Shown here: piece by piece, positions 26,155-34,827 of the stretch
How the letters are laid out: every line of letters starts with the position of its first letter
Numbering within the stretch: position 1 is the stretch's first letter
Assembly (NCBI GenBank): GCA_963717455.1
Contig: OY970336.1
Coordinates: 2,170,001 to 2,234,000 of the forward strand
DNA length: 64,000 nucleotides
From: Bog-473 sp963717455
GTDB lineage: Bacteria > Actinomycetota > Acidimicrobiia > Acidimicrobiales > RAAP-2
Reading direction: 5' to 3'
The notes under the pieces: model-generated
What the model saw: the letters and a program-made list of their open reading frames with translations, nothing else
Told to the model about the DNA's origin: nothing
Database searches by the model: none
Translations under genes and position numbers: made by a program

Positions 26155-27312
26155 CTACCCCTTACCGTGCACGACGCGGCCAAGGTGTTCGGCAGCCCGC
26201 TTGTCCGACGAAGCTCGCGACTTCGAATAGTGGCGTGTCAGCACCTGGGGTCCGTGTCCCTGCCGCTGGGCCACCACGCTCACGTTGAACCCGGCGTCAA
26301 GGAGTTCTGACGACGTGAACTTGCGGAGGGCGAGGATCGAACCGTCGAAGTCGAGGTGACCATGGCCCGCCGCCCTCGCCTGTTCCCGGCGCTCGGCGGC
26401 CGCCACGGCGAGGTTCGCCCACCGTTCACTGCGCCCCAGGGCCGTTCCGATGTCGCGAAAGGACATGCCACCGGCGGGCAGCGGACCGGGTTTGCCCGGC
26501 GACCGCGGTGGGGGAGTGGATCGGCGCAGCCGCAGGGCCTCGTCCTCCAGTGCCATGATGTCTGGATGCTTGTCCTCGATTCCGAGATAACCCTTCAACA
26601 CCCCAACTCGCTTTGTCAGGTGGTCGGGCGGCATAGGCGCCGAACAGTCCGCCACCAGGCTGAAGAGGAAGGGATCTGCGGCAAGCGCGAGGCCGGCGGC
26701 AGCAGCCCGCTCGTCCATCTCATCGCAGTGTCGTTTCAGCATGGCCGTCGTCTCTGCGTCGATATGGAACGTCCTACTACGGCGGGTCTTGGTCCCCTTG
26801 ACCTTGCCCGACGATGTGACGGCCGACGCAATCGTGATCTGGCTCTTCCTCCAGACCATCGCCGAACGGGTGATGCCGACGAGCTCACCCCGCCGGATCC
26901 CCGTCACCGCTCCCAGCACCAGGAGCGGAGCGATATCTGGGGTTACCTCGACCGCAGTCGATAGGAGCATGGATAGTTCCTCTATCTCAGGCGGGGTCCG
27001 CTCCTTCGAACGGTACGAGCTCGTGGGCAGCTGGAACTCGGCCATGGGGTTGCGTGTCGTCATCCCCCGTCGCTTGGCCCACCGGAAGAACGGGGCATAT
27101 AGGGCCTTGGCCTGGTTCAGGCGCGAGGCGCTCAGTCCGGCCCGGCGCATCCCACCGAACAGTCGGTCCATCGTGGCGCTTTCGATCCGTTTGACCGGCA
27201 GGGCGCCGATAGTGGGCGAGAACCAGCGCTGGTGGAGGTAGCGGTAGTCGGCAATGGTCTTCTCGGCCCGACCCTTCTCGGCTGTCAGATACTCATCGAG
27301 GAATCGATCCAC
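26155..27312 (-). CDS. Tyrosine recombinase/integrase, N-terminally truncated
   Basis: 385 residues, GTG start. A core-binding domain (MDRFLDEYLTAEKGRAEKTI) is followed by the catalytic domain: Arg in GAVTGIRRGELVGI, then LALRKFTSSELLDAGFNVSVVAQRQGHGPQVLTRHYSK with the second Arg, the GH His and the nucleophile Tyr. Between these parts lies an extra HTH-like insert (MSFRDIGTALGRSERWANLAVAA), which I recall from an actinobacterial integrase subfamily. The usual arm-type DNA-binding domain before the core domain is absent. Lies between a tRNA-Met fragment and the 3' end of tRNA-Lys. Confidence 0.82.
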   Translation of the reverse strand: MDRFLDEYLTAEKGRAEKTIADYRYLHQRWFSPTIGALPVKRIESATMDRLFGGMRRAGLSASRLNQAKALYAPFFRWAKRRGMTTRNPMAEFQLPTSSYRSKERTPPEIEELSMLLSTAVEVTPDIAPLLVLGAVTGIRRGELVGITRSAMVWRKSQITIASAVTSSGKVKGTKTRRSRTFHIDAETTAMLKRHCDEMDERAAAAGLALAADPFLFSLVADCSAPMPPDHLTKRVGVLKGYLGIEDKHPDIMALEDEALRLRRSTPPPRSPGKPGPLPAGGMSFRDIGTALGRSERWANLAVAAAERREQARAAGHGHLDFDGSILALRKFTSSELLDAGFNVSVVAQRQGHGPQVLTRHYSKSRASSDKRAAEHLGRVVHGKG

Positions 27313-27316
27313 TGCC

Positions 27317-27518
27317 TCATGCCACCACGCGTTGTGTGGGCGAGACCGCGCCGTGGGCCAGCTCCCACGCGACGCGGTGTGCAGTCATGTGAACGTTGCC
27401 CACCTTCATCCGTCCTGTCCCGCGCGCGGTTGACGCTGCCGAGCCAGAGGTGGTGGTCGCCCGTGCGGTCCACGAGCCGTTCAAACCGTGTGGCCAGATC
27501 TTCAATGGGCCGCCCCAC
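27317..27518 (-). pseudogene. Remnant of HNH-like N-terminal domain of an integrase
   Basis: The minus strand reads ATRFERLVDRTGDHHLWLGSV, then after a one-base frame change TARGTGRMKVGNVHMTAHR and VAWELAHGAVSPTQRVVA, stop. This W.G...GTG..KV....AHR.AWELA.G pattern resembles an HNH-like domain that precedes the arm-binding domain in some actinobacterial integrases (recalled, not verified). It ends 5 bases before the integrase GTG. The normal continuation and arm-binding domain are missing, so the integrase gene seems to have lost an internal segment. Confidence 0.5.
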
Positions 27519-27632
27519 GCATTAAGGGTATCGGTTAGGTGCATCGAAAGGTGCATCTGGGTTGAATCAGCGCCCGTGTCGTTGCGATGCACCTAATCCG
27601 CCGCTTGGAATGCTCTCACCTGGACTTTCAAG

Positions 27633-27704
27633 TGCGCCCCTCGGGATTTGAACCCGAAACCTGCGGATTAAGAGTCCGTTGCTCTGCCGTTGAGCTAGAG
27701 GCGC
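27633..27704 (-). tRNA. tRNA-Lys (anticodon CTT)
   Basis: Minus-strand cloverleaf: acceptor GCGCCTC/GGGGCGC with one G-T pair, TA at positions 8-9, D arm GCTC...GAGC, anticodon arm ACGGA-CTCTTAA-TCCGC, T arm TCGGG-TTCAAAT-CCCGA, discriminator A; no encoded CCA. Its 3' end faces the integrase remnant, the usual layout for an element integrated at a tRNA. Confidence 0.93.
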
Positions 27705-27902
27705 ACCGGAGAGTGTAGGCGAGCAACCATCACGGCCAGAAAGGAGTCGACACCGGATCGATTTCTCGCCCGAAATCAGTGTCCCCCGAAATCGCCGGTC
27801 CGGGCCTTGATCCCGGACCGGCGACCCCCCCGGGGGTGTACACCTCTCGATGTGCTTCCCAGAAAACGGTGCGTCGAGAGGGTAGCACGGAGGTTCTGAG
27901 GC

Positions 27903-27916
27903 TGACAGAGGCGTCA
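27903..27916. promoter_or_regulatory. TGAC-N6-GTCA operator-like site (1 of 5)
   Basis: TGACAGAGGCGTCA, 90 bases upstream of the acyl-CoA dehydrogenase start. Same dyad as sites at 34408, 51451, 57073 and 60689. Confidence 0.55.
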
Positions 27917-28006
27917 GATACACTCGCTTGCCCGATCTGCCGCAGTCGGCAACCAGTCCGAAAGCGGGTATCGGATGGCAACCGGCGAAGCCGGGAAGGG
28001 AGGGCG

Positions 28007-29134
28007 ATGGAGCTCGACTTCACGAGCGACCAGGAGGAACTGCGTGCCTCCGTCCGTTCGTTTCTCGACAATGAATGCCCGCTCGAACTGGTCCGCTCAG
28101 TTGTCGAAGGTGGTGAGGCGACCAACAAGCTGTGGGTCTCCATGGTGGCGCTCGACTGGCCTGCCCTCGCTGTTCCCGAGGAGAACGGTGGCCTCGGCCT
28201 CTCATTTGTCGAGACCGCCGTCGTGGCCGAGGAGCTGGGCCGGGCCGTTGCCCCCGGGCCGTTGCTACCGACCGTCACCCAGTTCGCCCCGATGGTCCGG
28301 GAGATCGGCACCCCCGAGCAGCGCCAGCGCTTCCTCTCGGAGGTCGCCTCCGGCGCCCTCACCGGGACCGTCGCGCTCGCCGACCATGCACGCGGGTGGT
28401 CGTTGGGCGACGTGACCATGACCGCCGAGCGCGCCGAAGGTGGCTGGGTCCTCGACGGCACCAAGCTCGGGGTGCTCGCCGGCGAGGGGATGACCGAAGT
28501 TGTCGTGGTCGCACGCGCTGGCGTCGGCGTCGGCGCGTTCGTCGTCCCCGCGGCCGAGGCCCGGCTGACGCCCGTGCGCTCGCTCGATGCCAGCCGTCCC
28601 CTCTCGACCGCCACACTCGACCGCGTGCTCGTTCCCGACGACCGCGCCCTCGGGGAGCCCGGCAGCGCCGCCTCCACGCGGGGCGTGACCCGCGCCCTGC
28701 AGGAGGCGACTGCCGCCCTTGCACTCGAGACGGTGGGTGTCTGCGACGCGCTCTTCCAGATGGTGCTGTCCTACGTGAAGGACCGCAAGCAGTTCGGCGT
28801 GCCGATCGGTTCCTTCCAGGCGATCAAGCACAAGATGACCAACATGTTCCTCGCCATAGAGCGCGCCCGCTCTCTGTGCTACTTCGCGGTCGCCGCCATC
28901 GACGAGGACACGCCGGCCCGGGGCACCGCCGTCTCCATGGCCAAGGCCGCCAGCGACGACTGCCAGCGCATGGTGTGCCGGGACTCGCTCCAGTCCTTCG
29001 GTGGCATCGGGTACACCTGGGAGCACGACGGCCACCTCCTCATCAAGCGAGCCGAGTCCGGCGGCGTGCTCCTCGGGGGCTCTGCAGAGCACTCCCTCGC
29101 TGTCGCCGCCGCGCTGGGCGCCATCTCCGGCTGA
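28007..29134 (+). CDS. Acyl-CoA dehydrogenase
   Basis: 375 residues from ATG 28007, with a strong ribosome site (GGGAAGGGAGGG). N-terminal helical domain from MELDFTSDQEELRASVRSF; middle region GTVALADHA; C-terminal domain with YVKDRKQFGVPIGSFQAIKHKMTNM and SLQSFGGIGYTWEHDGHLLIKRA. The catalytic-base position typical of many members is not obvious, so steroid-side-chain or alicyclic acyl-CoA subfamilies are possible. It works with ETF in the cytoplasm. The palindrome at 27903 suggests repression by an acyl-CoA-type regulator. Confidence 0.87.
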   Translation: MELDFTSDQEELRASVRSFLDNECPLELVRSVVEGGEATNKLWVSMVALDWPALAVPEENGGLGLSFVETAVVAEELGRAVAPGPLLPTVTQFAPMVREIGTPEQRQRFLSEVASGALTGTVALADHARGWSLGDVTMTAERAEGGWVLDGTKLGVLAGEGMTEVVVVARAGVGVGAFVVPAAEARLTPVRSLDASRPLSTATLDRVLVPDDRALGEPGSAASTRGVTRALQEATAALALETVGVCDALFQMVLSYVKDRKQFGVPIGSFQAIKHKMTNMFLAIERARSLCYFAVAAIDEDTPARGTAVSMAKAASDDCQRMVCRDSLQSFGGIGYTWEHDGHLLIKRAESGGVLLGGSAEHSLAVAAALGAISG

Positions 29135-29151
29135 AAGGGCAGACTGTCGGG

Positions 29152-29565
29152 GTGCGCCCGGGCGAATGGCTGATCGCATCGCTCGACCTCGTCCCCCATC
29201 CCGAAGGCGGTTGGTACCGGCGGACGTGGCTCGCGCCGGCGGAGGACGGGGAACGGCCGGGTGGGAGCGCCATCTACTACCTCCTCTTGGAGGGCGAGGT
29301 CTCGGCGCCACACCGCATCGACGCCACGGAGCTCTGGCACTTCTACGCCGGGGATCCGCTCGAGCTCACTCTTGAGTGGCCCGACGGGCGGCGCGACCTC
29401 CTGATCATCGGGTCCGAGGTGGCGTCCAGACACGTGCCGCAGGCAGTGGTCGACCCCGGCATCTGGCAGTCGGCCCGGTCGCTTGGCCGCTATTCGCTCG
29501 TCGGCGCGACGGTGACACCGGCGTTCAGGTTCGACGGATTCGAGCTCCGGCAAGGGACCACCTGA
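29152..29565 (+). CDS. DUF985 cupin-domain protein
   Basis: 137 residues from GTG 29152, 17 bases after the dehydrogenase stop. The pattern LVPHPEGGWYRRTW...IYYLLLEGEVSAPHRIDATELWHFYAGDPLEL is the DUF985 cupin signature (HPEGG, FHR-like and W-H-x-Y-x-G-x-P). The beta-barrel probably binds a metal or small ligand; function unknown. Confidence 0.82.
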   Translation: MRPGEWLIASLDLVPHPEGGWYRRTWLAPAEDGERPGGSAIYYLLLEGEVSAPHRIDATELWHFYAGDPLELTLEWPDGRRDLLIIGSEVASRHVPQAVVDPGIWQSARSLGRYSLVGATVTPAFRFDGFELRQGTT

Positions 29566-29634
29566 GCCCGTGGCCGCTCGCGCGGCGCGTCTGATAGGCA
29601 GGGTGTGCTCGTCGGACGCGCACCAGGAGGCCAC

Positions 29635-31611
29635 ATGAGCGAGACCCAGGAGCAGGGACTGTCGGCCCTGCTGAACGAGACCAGGACCTTCCCGCCTCCC
29701 GAGGGCCTGGCCAAGAACGCCAACGCGCAGCCGGGCATCTACGCCGAGGCGCAGGCCGACCCGCTCGCCTTCTGGGAGACCCAGGCGAAGCGACTGACCT
29801 GGGCCGAGCCGTGGTCGCGCGTCCTCGAGTGGGATCCCCCGTTCGCCAAGTGGTTCGTCGGCGGCAAGCTCAACGTGGCCGTGAACTGTCTCGACCGCCA
29901 CGTGGAGGCCGGCCTCGGCGGCCGCGTCGCCTTCCACTGGGAGGGCGAGCCCGGCGACACCCGCACCATCACGTACGCCGACCTCCTGGCCTCGGTGTGT
30001 CAGGCGGCCAACGCCCTGACGGAGCTCGGAGTGCGCGCCGGCGACAAGGTCGCCATCTATCTGCCGATGATCCCCGAGGCGGTCGTCTCCATGCTGGCCT
30101 GCGCCCGTCTCGGGGCGCCGCACACCGTGGTCTTCGGCGGCTTCTCCTCTGACGCCCTGCGGAGCCGGATCCTCGACTGCGACGCCCACTTCGTGATCAC
30201 TGCAGACGGCGGTTACCGGCGCGGTGCGCCCAGTTCCCTCAAGCCCGCCGTCGACGAGGCGGTGCAGGAGTGCCCCGACGTCGAGCGGGTGCTCGTGGTG
30301 CGGCGCACCGGCCAGGACGTCGCCTGGGACGATCGTCGCGATGTCTGGTGGCATGAGGCAGTGGACCGGCAGCCGACCGATCACGAGGCCGAGGCCTTCG
30401 ATGCCGAGCACCCGCTCTACATCATGTACACCAGCGGCACGACGGCGAAGCCCAAGGGCATCTTGCACACGAGCGGCGGGTACCTCACCCATGTCTCGGC
30501 GACGCACTACTTGATCTTCGACCTCAAGCCCGAGACGGATGTCTTCTGGACCGCGGCCGACATCGGCTGGGTGACCGGGCACAGCTACATCGTCTACGGG
30601 CCGCTGGCCAACGGCGCCACGTCCGTCATGTACGAGGGCACGCCCGATACGCCCACGCGCGACCGTTGGTGGCAGATCGTCGAGCGGTACAAGGTCAACA
30701 TCCTCTACACCGCTCCGACGACGATCCGGACCTTCATGAAGTGGGGCGAGGACCTGCCGGCCCGTCATGACCTCTCCAGCCTGCGCCTCCTCGGGTCGGT
30801 GGGTGAGCCGATCAATCCCGAGGCGTGGATCTGGTACCGCACCCACGTCGGGGGCGAGCGCTGCCCGATCGTGGACACGTGGTGGCAGACCGAGACGGGC
30901 GGCATCCTCATCACCCCGTTGCCGGGCGTCACGGCCACCAAGCCGGGCGCCGCCATGACGCCGTTTCCGGGCGTCTCGGCCGACGTCATCGACAGCGACG
31001 GCACTTCCGTCGGCAACGGCGAGGGAGGCTACCTGGTGCTCACCGAGCCGTGGCCGGGCATGCTGCGCGGAATCTACGGGGACGACGAGCGGTACGAGGA
31101 GACGTACTGGTCGCGCTTCCCCGGTCGCTACTTCGCCGGCGACGGCGCCAAGCGCGACCAGGACGGTGACCTCTGGCTGCTCGGCCGCGTGGACGACGTC
31201 ATGAACATCTCGGGGCACCGGATCTCGACCACCGAGGTCGAGCACGCTCTGGTGAGTCACCCCGCCGTGGCCGAGGCGGCCGTGGTGGGAGCCAGTGACG
31301 CCACCACGGGACAGGCCATCGTCGCCTTCGTCACCGTGAAGGGCACCGAGGTGGCCGACGGTGAGAAGGGCGAGGAGCTGGTGCGCGCACTGCGCGACCA
31401 CGTGGCCCACGAGATCGGGCCGATCGCCAGGCCGCGCCAGATCATGCTCACGCCCGAGCTGCCCAAGACGCGCAGCGGGAAGATCATGCGCCGCCTCCTG
31501 CGCGACGTCGCCGACGACCGGCCCCTCGGCGACGTGACCACGCTGCTCGACCCCACCGTCGTCAACTCCATCAAGGACCACATGGGCGAGGGTGGCGACG
31601 ACAAGGAGTAG
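29635..31611 (+). CDS. acsA: Acetyl-CoA synthetase
   Basis: 658 residues from ATG 29635, with AGGAGG five bases upstream. It joins acetate, ATP and CoA to acetyl-CoA. The adenylation motif is IMYTSGTTAKPKGILHTSGG; the acetate-pocket motif WWQTETGG carries the Trp that limits chain length; YFAGDGAKRDQDGDLWLLGR is the hinge, and PKTRSGKIMRRLLR holds the catalytic Lys that is commonly regulated by acetylation. Length and motifs are standard. A B12-type regulator follows closely on the same strand. Confidence 0.93.
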   Translation: MSETQEQGLSALLNETRTFPPPEGLAKNANAQPGIYAEAQADPLAFWETQAKRLTWAEPWSRVLEWDPPFAKWFVGGKLNVAVNCLDRHVEAGLGGRVAFHWEGEPGDTRTITYADLLASVCQAANALTELGVRAGDKVAIYLPMIPEAVVSMLACARLGAPHTVVFGGFSSDALRSRILDCDAHFVITADGGYRRGAPSSLKPAVDEAVQECPDVERVLVVRRTGQDVAWDDRRDVWWHEAVDRQPTDHEAEAFDAEHPLYIMYTSGTTAKPKGILHTSGGYLTHVSATHYLIFDLKPETDVFWTAADIGWVTGHSYIVYGPLANGATSVMYEGTPDTPTRDRWWQIVERYKVNILYTAPTTIRTFMKWGEDLPARHDLSSLRLLGSVGEPINPEAWIWYRTHVGGERCPIVDTWWQTETGGILITPLPGVTATKPGAAMTPFPGVSADVIDSDGTSVGNGEGGYLVLTEPWPGMLRGIYGDDERYEETYWSRFPGRYFAGDGAKRDQDGDLWLLGRVDDVMNISGHRISTTEVEHALVSHPAVAEAAVVGASDATTGQAIVAFVTVKGTEVADGEKGEELVRALRDHVAHEIGPIARPRQIMLTPELPKTRSGKIMRRLLRDVADDRPLGDVTTLLDPTVVNSIKDHMGEGGDDKE

Positions 31612-31647
31612 GTCCGCGTCACGAGAACGGTTATGGTTTATCAGTAA

Positions 31648-32523
31648 ATGGCGCGGACCCCGCCGGCACGCGAGCCAGGTTCCCCCGGAAGACTGCTGAA
31701 CCTGCAGGAGGCCGCAGACAAGCTCGGGGTGCACTACATGACGGTCTACCGCTACGTCCGCACGGGCCGTCTTCCCGCCACCCAGATCGGCTCGCACTGG
31801 TTTGTCGACGCGCGGGACCTGCCGCGCGTGGGCGCGGGAGCAGCGGTGGCCGGACGCCCGCGCGCAGCGACGCGGCGGTCGGCGCGGCTGGCGGCGGCGC
31901 GCCGGCTCGAAGACAGGCTCGTCGCCGGAGACGAGGCGGGAGCGTGGGCGATCGTCGAGGGGCGCCTGGGCTCGGGGTCCAACCCCGACGAGATCCTGCT
32001 GGACGAAGTTGGCCTGGCCATGCGCTCGGTGGGGGAGGGGTGGGAGGCCGGCGACTACACCGTGGACGACGAGCACCGCGCTTCGGGCGTGGCGACGAGG
32101 GTGGTGGCCCGGCTCGGAGCCCGCTTCACCAAACGGGGCCCCCGCCGGCGAGGCGTCATCCTGGGGACCCCTCCGCACGAGCTGCACGGGCTCCCGACTG
32201 CCATGGCAGCGAACGTGCTGCGTGGGCACGGCTATGACGTCATCGACCTCGGTGCCGACGTCCCGCCGGACGCGTTCGGGTCCGCCGTCACCAAGACGGC
32301 GCGCCCGTTGGCCGTTGCCGTCGCCGTGACGTCGGGGAACCACGACCGGTCGGTGCGGGCGATCGTGCGGGCCGTCGAGCGTGCCAGCCCGGGTCTGCCC
32401 GTGCTCGTCGGCGGCGCGGGCATCTCAGACGAGGACCACGCTGCTCGGCTTGGGGCGGCCTGGAGTGGCGGCGACGCGCGGCGCCTCAGCGAGGTCATCG
32501 ACGACCTGGACCGCTCGCCCTGA
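31648..32523 (+). CDS. HTH plus B12-binding-like regulator
   Basis: 291 residues. An N-terminal excisionase/MerR-type HTH (LLNLQEAADKLGVHYMTVYRYVRTGRLPATQI, residues about 17-50) is followed by a helical cap (about 90-160, EVGLAMRSVGEGWEAGDY and EHRASGVATRVVARL) and a Rossmann domain (about 165-285, HELHGLPTAMAANVL, LGADVPPDAF, VGGAGISD). The layout matches cobalamin-binding regulators of the CarH/LitR kind. The cobalamin loop, normally D/E-x-H-x-x-G, here reads E-L-H-G-L-P: the His is kept but the Gly is Pro. It may sense B12, light or another ligand. It starts 36 bases after acsA. Confidence 0.8.
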   Translation: MARTPPAREPGSPGRLLNLQEAADKLGVHYMTVYRYVRTGRLPATQIGSHWFVDARDLPRVGAGAAVAGRPRAATRRSARLAAARRLEDRLVAGDEAGAWAIVEGRLGSGSNPDEILLDEVGLAMRSVGEGWEAGDYTVDDEHRASGVATRVVARLGARFTKRGPRRRGVILGTPPHELHGLPTAMAANVLRGHGYDVIDLGADVPPDAFGSAVTKTARPLAVAVAVTSGNHDRSVRAIVRAVERASPGLPVLVGGAGISDEDHAARLGAAWSGGDARRLSEVIDDLDRSP

Positions 32524-32689
32524 GCTCGGGCCCGGCCGCGCCAGCACGACCTGCACGTCGGAGACGTGGCGCTCCGTGAAGGCCGCTTCGCAGTCGCAAC
32601 TGCAGAGGGTCCAGAACTCCGGAAGCGCTCGTCGAACCCCCGGGCGCTCGACGGCGGCGCGCTGGGAGGTCGGCCGGCACTGGCCACAG

Positions 32690-33877
32690 CTAGGTCGGCG
32701 GGTGCACCTCCAACACCGTCGCCGACCCCATGCCGCCGCCGGCGCAGAGCGTCCCGACCCCGATGCCGCCCCCGCGTCGGCGCAGCTCGTGGACGAGCGT
32801 CACGAGGATCCGCGCGCCCGAGGCGCCCACGGGGTGCCCGATGCCCACGGCCCCGCCGTTCACGTTGACGATGTCGTGGGGGAACCCGAGCTTGCGCGCG
32901 CAGGCCACCGCCATGGAGGCGAAGGCCTCGTTGATCTCGACCAGGTCCACGTCGGACTCGCTGAGCCCGGCCCGGTTCAAGGCGCGGGGCACGCACACCG
33001 TCGGCGCCAGACCCGTGCGGGCCGGCTCTATCCCGCACGAGTTCCACGAGCGCACCGTCGCCAGCGGCTCCATCCCGTGGGCCTCGGCGTAGGTGCGAGC
33101 GACGACGACCAGGGCCGCGCCCCCGTCGGCGATGCCCGAGGAGTTCCCGGCCGTGATGGTGCCGTCGGGCCCCGTGAGCGAAGGGAGCGCGGCGAGCTTC
33201 TCCAGCGTGGTGTCGCGGCGCGGGTGCTCGTCCACGCTCACCGTCACGCGCTCGCCCCGGCCGGCCGGCACTTCCAGCGGCACGATCTCGGTGGCGAAGC
33301 GCCCGTCGTCAGTGGCGGCGACGGCCCGGATGTTCGAGTGGTACGACCAGTGGTCCGACTCCTCGCGGGTGATGCCGCACTCGCGTGCGGTGTTCTCGCC
33401 CACCGTGATGAGCATGTTCATGTTGGGTGCCTCGGCCGAGTCGGGATGGCTCGGCGGCAGGTACCGCTCCACGCCGCCGAAGGGGAAGGGCGACCGCTCG
33501 AACATGAGCGGGCCCCGCGTCATCGACTCGACACCACCGGCGACGACCGCCTCGGCCATGCCCGAGCGGATGTTGGCGGCCGCCTCCTGCACCGCCATCA
33601 TCCCGGTGGCGCACTGGCGCTGCACCGCTCCGCCGGGTGTGTCCGGGGGCAGGCCCAGTGCGTTGGCCACGTAGCGCGCCGTGCAGCCGCCACCCTGGAG
33701 CACCTCGCCGAGGATCAGGTCGTCGATGTCCCCCGCCTCGAGCCCGGCGGCCGTGATGGCCGCCGCGACGGTCTGCATGCCGATGTCCTGGAGGCTCAGC
33801 CCGGCCAGGCTCCGGCCGGAGCGGCCGATCGGCGTGCGGACGGCGGCGACGATGACGGCGTCGGTGGCATCGGTCAT
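32690..33877 (-). CDS. Thiolase (acetyl-CoA acetyltransferase family)
   Basis: 395 residues. Nucleophile Cys in VQRQCATGMMAVQEA (about residue 90), NEAFASMAVA, His in GHPVGASGARIL and the second Cys in GTLCAGGGMG: a complete classical thiolase active site. It cleaves 3-oxoacyl-CoA or condenses acetyl-CoA. Lies 9 bases downstream of a DUF35 gene in one leftward operon, an arrangement in which the OB-fold protein often binds the thiolase. Confidence 0.9.
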   Translation of the reverse strand: MTDATDAVIVAAVRTPIGRSGRSLAGLSLQDIGMQTVAAAITAAGLEAGDIDDLILGEVLQGGGCTARYVANALGLPPDTPGGAVQRQCATGMMAVQEAAANIRSGMAEAVVAGGVESMTRGPLMFERSPFPFGGVERYLPPSHPDSAEAPNMNMLITVGENTARECGITREESDHWSYHSNIRAVAATDDGRFATEIVPLEVPAGRGERVTVSVDEHPRRDTTLEKLAALPSLTGPDGTITAGNSSGIADGGAALVVVARTYAEAHGMEPLATVRSWNSCGIEPARTGLAPTVCVPRALNRAGLSESDVDLVEINEAFASMAVACARKLGFPHDIVNVNGGAVGIGHPVGASGARILVTLVHELRRRGGGIGVGTLCAGGGMGSATVLEVHPPT

Positions 33878-33886
33878 GTGAGCTCC

Positions 33887-34294
33887 TCAGGCCCGCACGA
33901 AGACGGGGATAGTGAATTCGTCGGAGATGGGCTGGTACGTCACCCGAAGCGGCATGCCGACGCGCAGCTCGTCGAACGGGCAGTCGACGACATTGGTCAT
34001 CATGCGCGGCCCCTCGGCCAGGTCCACGATGGCCGCCACGTAGGGCACCCGGTCCCGGAAGGGTGGCTGGTCGTTGTTGTAGATGACCGACCAGGTGTAG
34101 AGCGTTCCCTCGCCACTCGCCTCGTACCACTCGACGTGCTCGCTCCAGCACTTTGGGCAGAACGGCCGCGGGTAGTAGGAGTAGGCGTCGCAGTCGAGGC
34201 AGTGCTTGATGAGAAGGCGCTCCTCCTTGGCCGCCTCCCAGAACTCGATGGTGTCGCCCTCGGGCGTCGGGAGGTCGAAACGGACCGTGCTCAT
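33887..34294 (-). CDS. DUF35 Zn-ribbon/OB-fold protein
   Basis: 135 residues. Zinc ribbon KHCLDCDAYSYYPRPFCPKC (CxxC...CxxC, residues about 32-51) followed by an OB fold (TLYTWSVIYNND, AIVDLAEGPRMMTNVV). DUF35 proteins are accessory subunits of thiolases, HMG-CoA synthases or steroid aldolases and may shuttle acyl-CoA. First gene of the operon; the dyad at 34408 lies 114 bases upstream. Confidence 0.88.
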   Translation of the reverse strand: MSTVRFDLPTPEGDTIEFWEAAKEERLLIKHCLDCDAYSYYPRPFCPKCWSEHVEWYEASGEGTLYTWSVIYNNDQPPFRDRVPYVAAIVDLAEGPRMMTNVVDCPFDELRVGMPLRVTYQPISDEFTIPVFVRA

Positions 34295-34407
34295 GGCGCC
34301 TCTTCCCTAAGGTCGTGTCCCGGCGGCCCGCGCCCCCAGGCAAGCAAATTCGGTGGTCACCCCCGGGATTGACCCCCGGACGGGCATCGGCCATGCTGCA
34401 ACGAACC

Positions 34408-34421
34408 TGACACCGGCGTCA
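34408..34421. promoter_or_regulatory. TGAC-N6-GTCA operator-like site (2 of 5)
   Basis: TGACACCGGCGTCA upstream of the leftward DUF35-thiolase operon. Confidence 0.55.
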
Positions 34422-34827
34422 ACTTTCACGCACCGACCAGCCACTTGGGGAGATCCGCATCCGTGTTCATGGATGTCAAGTTGGTAACCCCGCGCTGACT
34501 AGGGCCGCTATAGGTCGATCAGGCGGCCAGTCCACCGCCTCGGTCTCATGCCCCGTCTTCGTTCAGTCCGGTCGCACAGGACATCCCGAACACAGGCGAA
34601 CTGAACTCACCCCCGGCTGCAGTGAGGGACGCGCGTTATGGGGCGGTCTCCCGCCTTCTTAGTCGCTTTCTCCGGGAGTGATGTAACGGCAATTGCGCGC
34701 GGGCGGCGATATACAGTCAAGGCCGGAATATCTCGTGGACGGCGAACTCCTCGACGCTTGGGGTTAGAGGGCCTCTACGCGGACCGCTGTGCTGACGACG
34801 TCGACTGTTGCCCGTGAGGATATGAGA
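34422..34827. other. Intergenic gap, nothing recognised
   Basis: About 400 bp between the dyad and the end of the ABC-2 permease gene. Both flanking genes are leftward. No gene, RNA or clear terminator seen. Base composition drops here relative to the region on the left. Confidence 0.4.

Noticed and set aside
28879..32343. Very long minus-strand open frame (about 1150 codons)
   Set aside because: It lies antisense to the acyl-CoA dehydrogenase, cupin, acsA and regulator genes and has Arg/Gly/His-rich, motif-free sequence; a GC-bias artefact.
32381..34372. Long plus-strand open frame over the thiolase/DUF35 genes
   Set aside because: The real genes are on the minus strand with full active-site motifs; the plus frame has no family pattern.
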